Positions 8,199 through 14,203 of a DNA stretch of 20,742 nucleotides are shown here, in pieces; position 1 is the stretch's first letter, and the number at the start of each line of letters is the position of its first letter. Under the pieces are notes generated by a model. It saw only the letters and a list, made by a program, of their open reading frames with translations. It was not told the origin of the DNA and searched no databases. This DNA is from Acidobacteriota bacterium (lineage in GTDB: Bacteria; Acidobacteriota; Terriglobia; Terriglobales; Acidobacteriaceae). Both the position numbers and the translations under genes were made by a program. The DNA is taken from contig JAJZIF010000013.1 in NCBI GenBank assembly GCA_021810735.1, positions 1-20,742 on the forward strand, read 5' to 3'.

Positions 8199-8813
8199 AT
8201 GCCAGAATCTAGCTTTCTGCCCGCTCCGCCCGTTTCAGTCGCCATCACTGGAACGCTCTCGATTCCCCGCGCCGAAGCTGCACGCCTGATAAACTCCAGC
8301 AAGAACGCGCAATTCGTGCCCTCCGTCACCTATCACACGAGCTACCTTGTCTCAGCACTCCCCGACAGCCAGAAAGTCAGAAAGGCCCGCGAGATAGGAG
8401 TCACAATCATTTCCGAGGCGCAGCTTTTTGATTATCTGAAACACGGCACGTTTCCTCCAGCGAAGACCCACGACTACCACCGCCCCGCACCGCCTCCATT
8501 CGACGTTGACTGGACGACTACTTACGCGGAGCCGCGACACGTTTTGATCAAGTACACGGACGCAGATCAGCAGTATTCTGAGCGTGAAGCGGAAGTGTTC
8601 GGAGAGGGCAAATCTCCCGCTGGCATCACATATTTCAACATTCTTGATGAGGAAGGATTTAAGACCTTCCGCGCAGACAGAATCGTAGAAATGGTGGAAA
8701 TCTCCAACGAAGCAACCATCCAGTCCGAGCCGAGTACCCTCATTTATCGTGCCGCACGCTGGCTTGCGGAACTCACTAGCAAATTCACAAAGCGCCCCCA
8801 GGAGGGGAATTAA
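8199..8813 (+). CDS. BRCT-domain protein with WYL-like C-terminal domain
   Basis: The product is 204 residues. Residues 12-83 fit a BRCT domain: SVAITGTLSIPRAEAARLI, a V.PSVTYHTSYLV strand, then KVRKAREIGVTIISEAQLFD. This is the same arrangement as BRCT domains of NAD-dependent DNA ligase and replication factor C. A His/Pro-rich linker (about 85-105) leads to a beta-rich segment 112-168 (HVLIKYTDADQQYSEREAEV, then FKTFRADRIVEMVEI) that resembles a WYL-type ligand-sensing domain, whose family ends in a RtFr.dRI motif. A nucleic-acid-end binding or signalling role is possible but unproven. It is transcribed against the surrounding tail operon and the next gene starts immediately after its stop. 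Its sequence looks lower in GC than the tail genes, which suggests separate acquisition. Confidence 0.7.
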   Translation: MPESSFLPAPPVSVAITGTLSIPRAEAARLINSSKNAQFVPSVTYHTSYLVSALPDSQKVRKAREIGVTIISEAQLFDYLKHGTFPPAKTHDYHRPAPPPFDVDWTTTYAEPRHVLIKYTDADQQYSEREAEVFGEGKSPAGITYFNILDEEGFKTFRADRIVEMVEISNEATIQSEPSTLIYRAARWLAELTSKFTKRPQEGN

Positions 8814-9260
8814 ATGAAAATTGCAGGCGTGCTTGCCTTGATTCTCTTCGTTGGGATTAACTTCGCCGCTTCGGAAGAACCGCAGCAGCAGCCGTACCTA
8901 GCGCCGGGATCTACGCTCTTCCTCATCGCATCGGGGTCGTCACCACAACTAAGAAAGGTACTCAAGCGCCAGCATGTGCGCCTGACGATTGTGAACACAT
9001 CGGAGGAAGCGCAATATGTCGCAGCGTGCGAAGTCCCGCATGAGGCCGCATCGAAAAGCTTCGGCGGAAAGATAGGCTCCAGGCTCTGGGGCGCGTACAT
9101 TCCTTTGCATGTGACCCTGACCGTGAACGCCTCGAAAACAGGGGAGGTTCTCTACTCAGGGACAATGCGAACTGCGGGAGGAAATTCTAGCTCCAAGCAG
9201 CAAAGCACCTTTGCAGCCTATGTGTGTGCCAGTCGGCTTAAGAAATTCACTGAGAACTAA
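8814..9260 (+). CDS. Small secreted or periplasmic protein of unknown function
   Basis: The product is 148 residues. The N-terminus MKIAGVLALILFVGINFAA is a clear Sec-type signal sequence with probable cleavage near residue 19. No lipobox cysteine follows it. The mature part is beta-rich, with LTIVNTSEEAQYVAACEVP and a C-terminal STFAAYVCASRLKKF. The ATG directly follows the BRCT stop (TAAATG) and has a strong AGGAGGGGAATTAA leader, so the two genes form one translational unit. The gene ends 12 bp from the convergent tape-measure stop. I do not recognise a family. As prophage cargo expressed from its own promoter it could be a lysogenic-conversion gene, but nothing in the sequence proves that. 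Confidence 0.7.
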   Translation: MKIAGVLALILFVGINFAASEEPQQQPYLAPGSTLFLIASGSSPQLRKVLKRQHVRLTIVNTSEEAQYVAACEVPHEAASKSFGGKIGSRLWGAYIPLHVTLTVNASKTGEVLYSGTMRTAGGNSSSKQQSTFAAYVCASRLKKFTEN

Positions 9261-9272
9261 CCCCACGAAAAG

Positions 9273-11216
9273 CTAGCCAGCCACCGCACTGGTGATGGCC
9301 TGCCACATCGGTCCGTTCGAGGTCGCGTCCTTCATAAAGATGCTGACCACCTGCTTCTCCAGTTCGGCTTCCAATCCGCCGCTCCCACCAGAGCCGCCTC
9401 CCGTCGCAGTTGTCTTCGTGACCGTCGCGGGGCTTCCCTGGTTGTAGAGGTTCACCGTTACCGGCGCACTCCCGGAACTCGCCTTCGCCGGGACGAAGGC
9501 GCCGAGTCCCGCCGCCTTGAAGAATCCCGCAACGCCGCCGCCACCTTTCGCGGCGCTCGGAACCGGCATCCCTCCAGTGACCGCACTGGCAATCGCGGCT
9601 ACGGGATCCGAATGGCTAGGATGCGATCCCAGCCGACTCGTCGCGCCCGGTCCCCACTTCGCGACGGCCATGTCCCCAAGAATTTTGGCTACCCGGAGGC
9701 CCGCCCGTTCCCACGCCTGCCCGAAATTATCTGTCGCCGTCGACGCGCTCGTGATCGCATCCGTAATACTTTTCATCTTGTCGCTGAACTGCGCGGCTGG
9801 CATCGTAATCGGGTCCAGCGCCGGATCCACGCGCTGCCGCATCGCCGCGTAATACTTGTCCATCAACTGCATTTTCTGCTGGAAATCCCGCAGGTCCTCG
9901 TGCTCCACGAACCGTGAATAGGAGCGGTAGGTCTGCTGCATCCGGTAGATGCGCATATCGTACTCGTCGGCATACTTCTTCTGCGCCGCCGCTATCGCGT
10001 CCGCCTGCGCCTGCAAGCCATGCCGCTGTTCATCCGCCGCCGAACCGCGCCCCTTCCCGCGCTTCGAAGTCTGCCCAGGATGGCTTAGCCCCGGAGTGGG
10101 GGGAGCGATCGGCGCGTTCTTGCCGGGTTGGTTGCCCCACAGATCGTTCTCGGCTTTTTGGGCGTCATCGGCGGCCTTCTTCGCGGCATCCGCATAGACC
10201 TTAAAATCGCCGTTCTTAGCCATCAGCGCCTCGGTCGCGCCCTGGATGTCCCCCCGCGCGTGGTCCTCCAGCACCGTAAACGTGTTGCCAAGTTTGGAGG
10301 CGAATCCCATCAAATAGTCTTCGCTGATTTTCACTTCCGCCTGAAACTCGATAAACACGGAGGTCAGGACCTTCACAGCCGTTCCAACCGCAGACCCAAA
10401 ATTGGCGGCCAGCGTTCCCGCGTCCCCGTTGGAGTCATTGATGGCCTTCCCGACGCTCTCCAGCGCGGGCCGCAGGCTCGTGGTGAACGTCGCCGCCAGA
10501 GCTATCGTATCGATTTGGACCCAGCGCAACTGCCGGTCCAATTGAGCCAGATTAGCGTTAGCCTGGTCGCTCAGGTCGACGCCCATCCGCTTCAGGTTCG
10601 CGCTCATTTCCTTGATGCCCGCAGACCCCTGCTCCAGCATGGCCAGCATCATCGCGCCCGCGCGCCCGAACAGCGCCATCGCCGCTTGCGCCCGGTCAGC
10701 CGGGTCCTTGATCTTCTGAAAGCCGTCCGCGACCTTTGCAAGGACCTGGTCCATCGTGGCGTGTTTCGCTGTCAGGTCGGCCACGCTGATGCCCAGCTCC
10801 CCAAAGGCGCGTTTGTCCTGGATCAGCCCGTCTCGCGCGTCGGCCATGGCTTTTTCCATGTGCGTCAGCGAGCGTCCCACCTGTTCGAGAGACACTCCAG
10901 ACACGTACGCCTGCGCGGCGAAGGCCCCCAGCATCTCCGTGTTGATGCCGGTCGACTCCTGCATGATATTCAGGCGCTCGGAGATTTCGCCCACCTGCTC
11001 CGCCAGTTCCTTCAACCTCTCGAAAGCGCCGATCACCGCATGGATGGCCACTTCCGCTTCAAAAAATTTGCTAAAGGAAAGCCCCAGGCCATGCACTTTT
11101 TCCTGTGTCTCCTGGGCCTTTTCGCCCATCTTCGCCAGGTTCTGCTGCACCGCCTGAAACGCGGTCTGCGTATCGTCCTTGCCGGTGATCATCACCACAA
11201 CGTTATTGGCTGGCAT
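9273..11216 (-). CDS. Tail tape measure protein, gpH type
   Basis: The product is 647 residues from ATG 11216 (MPANNVVVMITGKDDTQ), preceded by GAGAGG. A longer frame to 11336 only adds an out-of-frame reading of the palindromic repeats. The first third is a long amphipathic and coiled-coil-like region. The motif IKDPADRAQAAMALFGRAGA is characteristic of phage tape-measure proteins. Hydrophobic stretches follow near 240-310, a Lys/Gly-rich linker near 400-420, and a Gly/Ser-rich C-terminus. At about 0.15 nm per residue it would set a tail near 100 nm, short for the class; this figure is an inference. It overlaps the chaperone T frame by 14 nt and is the last minus-strand gene before the plus-strand island. 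Confidence 0.9.
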   Translation of the reverse strand: MPANNVVVMITGKDDTQTAFQAVQQNLAKMGEKAQETQEKVHGLGLSFSKFFEAEVAIHAVIGAFERLKELAEQVGEISERLNIMQESTGINTEMLGAFAAQAYVSGVSLEQVGRSLTHMEKAMADARDGLIQDKRAFGELGISVADLTAKHATMDQVLAKVADGFQKIKDPADRAQAAMALFGRAGAMMLAMLEQGSAGIKEMSANLKRMGVDLSDQANANLAQLDRQLRWVQIDTIALAATFTTSLRPALESVGKAINDSNGDAGTLAANFGSAVGTAVKVLTSVFIEFQAEVKISEDYLMGFASKLGNTFTVLEDHARGDIQGATEALMAKNGDFKVYADAAKKAADDAQKAENDLWGNQPGKNAPIAPPTPGLSHPGQTSKRGKGRGSAADEQRHGLQAQADAIAAAQKKYADEYDMRIYRMQQTYRSYSRFVEHEDLRDFQQKMQLMDKYYAAMRQRVDPALDPITMPAAQFSDKMKSITDAITSASTATDNFGQAWERAGLRVAKILGDMAVAKWGPGATSRLGSHPSHSDPVAAIASAVTGGMPVPSAAKGGGGVAGFFKAAGLGAFVPAKASSGSAPVTVNLYNQGSPATVTKTTATGGGSGGSGGLEAELEKQVVSIFMKDATSNGPMWQAITSAVAG

Positions 11217-11718
11217 TCGTTTCCTCTCGTTGTGCAGGCGTTTCGGGTGCGGGCGTTTCGGGTGCCCCATGCAAGCCGTCTTCTGGCTTGCGTGGGATGG
11301 AAGTTTTCCGCGCAGCAGGAGTTTCGGGTGCCCCATCCAAGCCGTCTTCTGGCTTGAGTGGGGTTTTCGGCCGTTTCCGTTCCTCGCGACGTTTCGCCCG
11401 CGCCACCATCTTTTCCAACTCGGCGGCGAACGCTTCCGGGTCCTTCTTCGCCGAAATCTCCTGCGGTTTTCCCGGCAAAAAGTTTTCCAGCTTCAGCTCC
11501 TCACTGCTCTGGGACTGCCAAACCACCCACTGCAGCCAGCCCATGCGCTCGCGTTGCGCTTTCTCTTGCCGCTGGCGGCCTTCGATCAGCAGCGCAACCT
11601 CCGCGTAGCTCAGTCGCCAGAACTCGCTGGGAGCGATTCCGTACTCGCCGCAGACGACCCGGAAAGCCTCTTCGCATGTCCAGCTACAATTGCCGCGCCC
11701 GCGCCGCCGTGTTCCTTT
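11203..11718 (-). CDS. T part of tail assembly chaperone GT, read by -1 frameshift
   Basis: This frame has no stop from about 11718 to 11203, and its conserved part, GEYGIAPSEFWRLSYAEVAL, begins well upstream of its first ATG (11544). The segment FWRLSYAEVALLIEGRQRQ and the following MGWLQWVVWQ are typical of the downstream half of siphovirus tail chaperones. It therefore should be made as an extension of the G protein after a -1 slip, giving a fusion of about 295 residues that recruits tape measure during tail assembly. The last 50 residues contain KPEDGLDGAPETPA and KPEDGLHGAPETPA, encoded by two copies of a palindromic repeat. An ATG-initiated short form from 11544 cannot be excluded. Confidence 0.75.
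   Translation of the reverse strand, partial: KGTRRRGRGNCSWTCEEAFRVVCGEYGIAPSEFWRLSYAEVALLIEGRQRQEKAQRERMGWLQWVVWQSQSSEELKLENFLPGKPQEISAKKDPEAFAAELEKMVARAKRREERKRPKTPLKPEDGLDGAPETPAARKTSIPRKPEDGLHGAPETPAPETPAQREETNASQ
11255..11363. repeat. Two palindromic interspersed repeats inside the T coding region
   Basis: Copies lie at 11255-11297 and 11321-11363, with consensus GTTTCGGGTGCCCCAT.CAAGCC, a GTCTTCT spacer and GGCTTG.GTGGG. Each can fold: CAAGCC pairs with GGCTTG, and the flanking CCCC pairs with GGGG in the second copy. A further GCGTTTCGGGTGC half-unit lies just left of copy 1. A third related copy lies in the portal gene. Read on the minus strand, each gives the peptide KPEDGL(D/H)GAP. 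Confidence 0.88.
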
Positions 11719-12086
11719 TGGGCTGCCTTTGCGGGCGCGGGCTGGCCTTCCCCCGGCTCCGCACCCAGGAAACCGAAGATGTACTCCGCGTACACCTTGC
11801 TCACAATCTCGATGGCCGCGGGCACAGATTCAATGCTGCGTTCCACGTCTTCGACGCTCAGCGTCTCGCCGTGCGCGAGCGCGTCTTCCTGCAGCGCCAC
11901 AGTCACAAACCGCATCGCCTGCGTCCAGTCCAGCCGTCGCTGGCCGTCGCGTTCTTGAAAAATTTCGGAAATGTTGAGCTCGCCCTTCGCTTCCATCTCT
12001 TCGATTTGCGCGCGAACGTGCATGTTGAAGACGATACGGCGAGGACGGTCCAGATCGAGAGTGACAGGGATGCGCGTGAGTTTCAT
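11610..12086 (-). CDS. Tail assembly chaperone, gpG type
   Basis: The product is 158 residues from ATG 12086 (MKLTRIPVTLDLDRPRRIVF). The longer frame to 12293 overlaps the tail tube gene and is rejected. It follows the major tail protein and precedes the tape measure, which is the invariant location of G-type chaperones. The N-terminal 90 residues are the folded part (FNMHVRAQIEEMEAKGEL, MRFVTVALQEDALAHGE). The C-terminus after about residue 110 is Ala/Pro/Ser-rich and overlaps the frameshifted T frame. A strong hairpin lies between the major tail gene and this gene, which would keep chaperone levels below tube protein levels. Function: coats the tape measure during tail polymerisation and is absent from virions. 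Confidence 0.8.
   Translation of the reverse strand: MKLTRIPVTLDLDRPRRIVFNMHVRAQIEEMEAKGELNISEIFQERDGQRRLDWTQAMRFVTVALQEDALAHGETLSVEDVERSIESVPAAIEIVSKVYAEYIFGFLGAEPGEGQPAPAKAAQKEHGGAGAAIVAGHAKRLSGSSAASTESLPASSGD
11715..11721 (-). promoter_or_regulatory. Candidate -1 ribosomal frameshift site for G to GT
   Basis: On the minus strand the G frame reads GCC CAA AAG GAA. Slipping back one base gives CCA AAA GGA, entering the T frame with no stop until 11203. The heptamer CCAAAAG is the best slippery sequence in the overlap: the A-site AAG to AAA change is favourable, but P-site re-pairing is imperfect. The lambda GGGAAAG heptamer is absent. Assignment is an inference. Confidence 0.45.
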
Positions 12087-12121
12087 ACGGCCATCATGCG
12101 GCCAGATGCGGCCCGTAACAA

Positions 12122-12157
12122 ATCCGGCGCGCACTCTGGGGAGAGGGCGCGCCGGAT
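12122..12157 (-). terminator. Strong hairpin after the major tail protein gene
   Basis: An exact 11-bp inverted repeat (ATCCGGCGCGC at 12122-12132 with GCGCGCCGGAT at 12147-12157) is extended inward by CTCT/AGAG across one mismatch, with a GGGG loop. On the minus strand it is followed by TTGTTA, a weak T-rich tail. It lies between the tail-tube gene stop (12188) and the chaperone start (12086), so it may act as a partial terminator or as an mRNA stabiliser for the abundant tube message. Confidence 0.65.
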
Positions 12158-12187
12158 CGCGAGCACAATAGGAAAGGAGGAGGGAAC

Positions 12188-12628
12188 CTATTGGGCGACT
12201 TCTGTGAAGGCTCCGATGCCCTTCAAGGTGATGTCCAGCGTCTGCGCGGCGCTCGTTCCGCCCGAGGCCATCTTCATGCTCTCGATATAGCATTGACCGA
12301 CGTAACTGGGCGCGCCCGACGCGGCGGCTGTCTGGATGGGATAATACACAAATGTCAGCGGCGTCTTCGCCAGCAGCGACGTCATCAGCGCCGCCTGGGT
12401 CGTATCGCCCGCAATCAGCGCGAACTTGCCGGTAAATCCCCAGCTTATGGAACCGGGCAGAAAATAATCCGTGCCCGCGTCATCCACCGTGGTCACGTCG
12501 ATCATCTTCACGGCGGCGTTGAAGTCGCCGCTCTGTAGTCCGGCGACATCGGTAGTAACGGCGGGGCTGCCCGTCTGTGTCCCCAGTTTTGCGTTGTTGC
12601 CAATCAGCCGTGTCGGAGTCCAAGCCAT
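12188..12628 (-). CDS. Major tail tube protein, gpV type
   Basis: The product is 146 residues. The start MAWTPTRLIGNNAKLGTQTG, the segment FNAAVKMIDVTTVDDAGTDY and the C-terminal AQTLDITLKGIGAFTEVAQ are typical of siphovirus tail-tube subunits, which polymerise around the tape measure. The beta-rich sequence has GSISWGFTGKFALIAGDTTQ and a TFVYYPIQ strand. It lies between the U-like terminator protein and the G/GT chaperones, the expected place. ATG 12628 is preceded by GAGGTGACACC as ribosome binding site. A strong hairpin follows the stop. The 146-residue length lacks room for the Ig-like C-terminal decoration of lambda gpV. Confidence 0.85.
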   Translation of the reverse strand: MAWTPTRLIGNNAKLGTQTGSPAVTTDVAGLQSGDFNAAVKMIDVTTVDDAGTDYFLPGSISWGFTGKFALIAGDTTQAALMTSLLAKTPLTFVYYPIQTAAASGAPSYVGQCYIESMKMASGGTSAAQTLDITLKGIGAFTEVAQ

Positions 12629-12641
12629 GGTGTCACCTCGA

Positions 12642-13091
12642 TTATTGATTCAGCCCGGAGGCTGTTGGATCGGCGCGCTGCACTGCCAGTAGCGCGGTAA
12701 AAGTCATCATGCAGGTCGAAAAATCGGTGTCCGCCGGCGGAAACGACCAGTCCCAGCCCTCCAGCATCGTATCGAGCACCAGGCCACCTAGCGTCGGATC
12801 GGCCAGTATCTTCTGCCACGCCCAGACGAACAGCGGATCGAGCACCACATCCACATTGCTTGCCGCCGTCGCCATCGGCACTACCGCGAAGCTGAACCGC
12901 TGCGCCAGGGTCGCGACCGTGGCGTCCGCGTCATACGGAGCGCCTCGCAGCGGATACACGTTGAACGCGGGCATCTGTCCGGCGCTAAAGCTCTCCGTGC
13001 GCGTCCGAAACGCGGGAGCGGGAGCGCCTGCGGCCGTCAACGCCGTCATCACATAATCGAGCACCCGCTTTTGGATCGAATCCGCCATCAT
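12642..13091 (-). CDS. Minor tail / tail terminator protein, gpU-like
   Basis: The product is 149 residues. It starts MMADSIQKRVLDYVMTALTA, followed by FNVYPLRGAPYDADATVATL. This helix-then-strand pattern (I..RV...V...L) with a mixed alpha/beta body is typical of the small tail-terminator proteins that cap the tube at the head-proximal end. Two adjacent ATGs (13091 and 13088) follow GGCGGG; either may be used. The gene is directly upstream of the tail tube gene with a 13-bp gap. Assignment rests on position and fold-like pattern more than on strong motifs. Confidence 0.65.
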   Translation of the reverse strand: MMADSIQKRVLDYVMTALTAAGAPAPAFRTRTESFSAGQMPAFNVYPLRGAPYDADATVATLAQRFSFAVVPMATAASNVDVVLDPLFVWAWQKILADPTLGGLVLDTMLEGWDWSFPPADTDFSTCMMTFTALLAVQRADPTASGLNQ

Positions 13092-13097
13092 CCCGCC

Positions 13098-13358
13098 TTA
13101 CGCGATCTTTTCAAAGCCCTGGGTGTCGCCGTACTCGATCTCGGCGTCCACCTTCACGGTTGCGAACGGCGACTCGATCTCGTCTCCATCCAGCACATAC
13201 ACGAGCGTTTTCTTCCCCACGTGCGCCACCGAAAGCGTGCAGCTTTCCCCGCTGCGCACATTCACCACTTTTCCGATGATTTCGTGCTTCACGTTGTACC
13301 CGGTCCCGCGAACGATGTCGCCGACCTTCGCCTCTGTTCCATCAGCATAATGCGGCAT
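13098..13358 (-). CDS. Small SH3-like phage protein of unknown function
   Basis: The product is 86 residues (MPHYADGTEAKVGDIVRGTG, a central HEIIGKVVNVRSGESCTLS and a C-terminal IEYGDTQGFEKIA). GDIVRGTGYN followed by GKVVNV and CTLSVAHV gives an alternating strand pattern like an SH3/KOW barrel. Similar short proteins occur among head-tail genes of other phages but I cannot assign a role. ATG 13358 has GGGGGAAAC immediately upstream. It ends 7 bp before the U-like gene and occupies the place where a gpZ-like gene would be expected. Confidence 0.65.
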   Translation of the reverse strand: MPHYADGTEAKVGDIVRGTGYNVKHEIIGKVVNVRSGESCTLSVAHVGKKTLVYVLDGDEIESPFATVKVDAEIEYGDTQGFEKIA

Positions 13359-13366
13359 GTTTCCCC

Positions 13367-13660
13367 CTACGCCACCTTCAACGTCAACCGCAGCAGCCGC
13401 CCATCGTCCAGAAATTGGCGGTCCCGCACGGTGTAATTCTGTCCGTTCACCGTCAGCGCTTGTTGCGACAGCGGCAACGGGTTGAATGCGTTCGTCGGAA
13501 GCGTCAGCAGCATCTGCTGCTCTTCGATTCCGGCAGGCCCCTCATGCGAGAACATCTCGGAAGGCGTATCCAGCGTGCCCGTCGCGCTCGCGCCTGCAAA
13601 CACAACCACATCGCTGAAATCCGCGAAGAATACCCCGAGATCGTTGTCGCCGAAGGCCAA
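13367..13660 (-). CDS. Head-tail joining protein, gpFII-like
   Basis: The product is 97 residues with a TTG start at 13660, directly after the TAA of the preceding gene and 3 bases after GGGGAAG. N-terminal MAFGDNDLGVFFADFSD with the C-terminal VNGQNYTVRDRQFLDDGRLL fits the lambda FII / head-tail attachment family, where a disordered N-terminal tail precedes a small beta-barrel. This protein completes the connector so that preformed tails can dock. Position after the capsid block and before the tail genes agrees. A later ATG is not plausible because the N-terminal segment is part of the family signature. Confidence 0.72.
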   Translation of the reverse strand: MAFGDNDLGVFFADFSDVVVFAGASATGTLDTPSEMFSHEGPAGIEEQQMLLTLPTNAFNPLPLSQQALTVNGQNYTVRDRQFLDDGRLLRLTLKVA

Positions 13661-13876
13661 TTACTTCCCCTTGAATTTTTCCGCAGCCTTTTCGACGCCA
13701 TCTTTCAGCTTTTCCGCGATTGGCGTATGCGCGACCGCAATCCGCATGGCGATCAGCCTGCGTTTGGTGGCGTCGTCCACTTCGACGACGTCGCCTTTGA
13801 ATTTTCCTTTTCCATCGACCAGCACGTCGCGCAACAGCTTGACGTAGTGGCGCGTGTTCGGCGAGAGAATAGCCAT
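13661..13876 (-). CDS. Short head-region protein, paralogue of its upstream neighbour
   Basis: The product is 71 residues (MAILSPNTRHYVKLLRDVLV then DGKGKFKGDVVEVDDATKRR). The core VKLLRDVLVDGK...GDVVEVDD matches VRLTRGLLIEGK...HQVVEVTP of the 82-residue protein encoded just upstream, so the two look like diverged duplicates. The C-terminus is Lys-rich and helical (EKLKDGVEKAAEKFKGK). ATG 13876 directly abuts the upstream stop (TAAATG). No function can be assigned; a small virion or connector-associated protein is possible given its neighbours. Confidence 0.65.
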   Translation of the reverse strand: MAILSPNTRHYVKLLRDVLVDGKGKFKGDVVEVDDATKRRLIAMRIAVAHTPIAEKLKDGVEKAAEKFKGK

Positions 13877-14125
13877 TTAGTCTTCCTTTCCTTCCGCTTC
13901 GGCCGCAGCTACCGCTGGAGCTTCGTCCGCAGGTGCCGCTGGAGCTTCGTCCGCAGGTGCCGCTGGAGCTTTCACGCTGGGTGCCGCTTCCTCGTGAACC
14001 ACGGCAGCGCCAATTCCGCGCAACCAGGCCGCGTGGCGCGGCGTTACTTCCACGACTTGATGCGCGGAATGCCGTTTTCCTTCAATGAGAAGTCCTCGTG
14101 TGAGCCGTACTTTTTCGCTTTGCAT
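13877..14125 (-). CDS. Short head-region protein with Ala/Pro/Glu repeat tail
   Basis: The product is 82 residues. Residues 1-45 form a small folded part (VRLTRGLLIEGKRHSAHQVV) related to the next gene. Residues 46-82 are low-complexity, built from the repeat APADEAPA, which is encoded by a 24-bp tandem unit. ATG 14125 follows an AGAGGGGATACGAGG leader. It is the first gene after the capsid gene and follows a hairpin. I do not recognise a family; a flexible-tailed virion accessory protein is conceivable. Confidence 0.62.
   Translation of the reverse strand: MQSEKVRLTRGLLIEGKRHSAHQVVEVTPRHAAWLRGIGAAVVHEEAAPSVKAPAAPADEAPAAPADEAPAVAAAEAEGKED
13911..13971. repeat. 24-bp coding tandem repeat
   Basis: Two and a half copies of a 24-bp unit (core GCTGGAGCTTCGTCCGCAGG) run at 13911-13934, 13935-13958 and 13959-13971. 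They encode the APADEAPA repeats of the 82-residue protein. Being in frame multiples, copy-number change would alter only tail length. Confidence 0.85.
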
Positions 14126-14158
14126 CCTCGTATCCCCTCTGCCTTCGGGCCTGGAGAG

Positions 14159-14186
14159 CAGGTTCGCTCTCCAGGCAGCTCAGGCT
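14159..14186 (-). terminator. Hairpin after the capsid gene
   Basis: A perfect 11-bp inverted repeat (GCCTGGAGAGC at 14159-14169, GCTCTCCAGGC at 14176-14186) with a 6-nt loop lies 18 bp past the capsid stop. No T-run follows on the minus strand, so it is more likely an mRNA stability or processing element, or a weak terminator, than a classical terminator. Confidence 0.5.
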
Positions 14187-14203
14187 CGTGTGGGGTGTAT
14201 TCC

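Noticed and set aside
8174..8200. TTGACA at 8174 as the promoter for the BRCT gene
   Set aside because: No adequate -10 at 16-18 bp spacing, and transcription would begin past the ATG; the TTGACC/GATACT pair upstream fits better.
11217..11336. Longer start for the tape measure at 11336
   Set aside because: The extra 40 residues read the palindromic repeats in another frame; ATG 11216 has a GAGAGG leader and the tape-measure-like start.
12087..12293. Longer start for the chaperone G at 12293
   Set aside because: It would overlap the tail tube gene and translate across the hairpin; ATG 12086 gives the G-like N-terminus.
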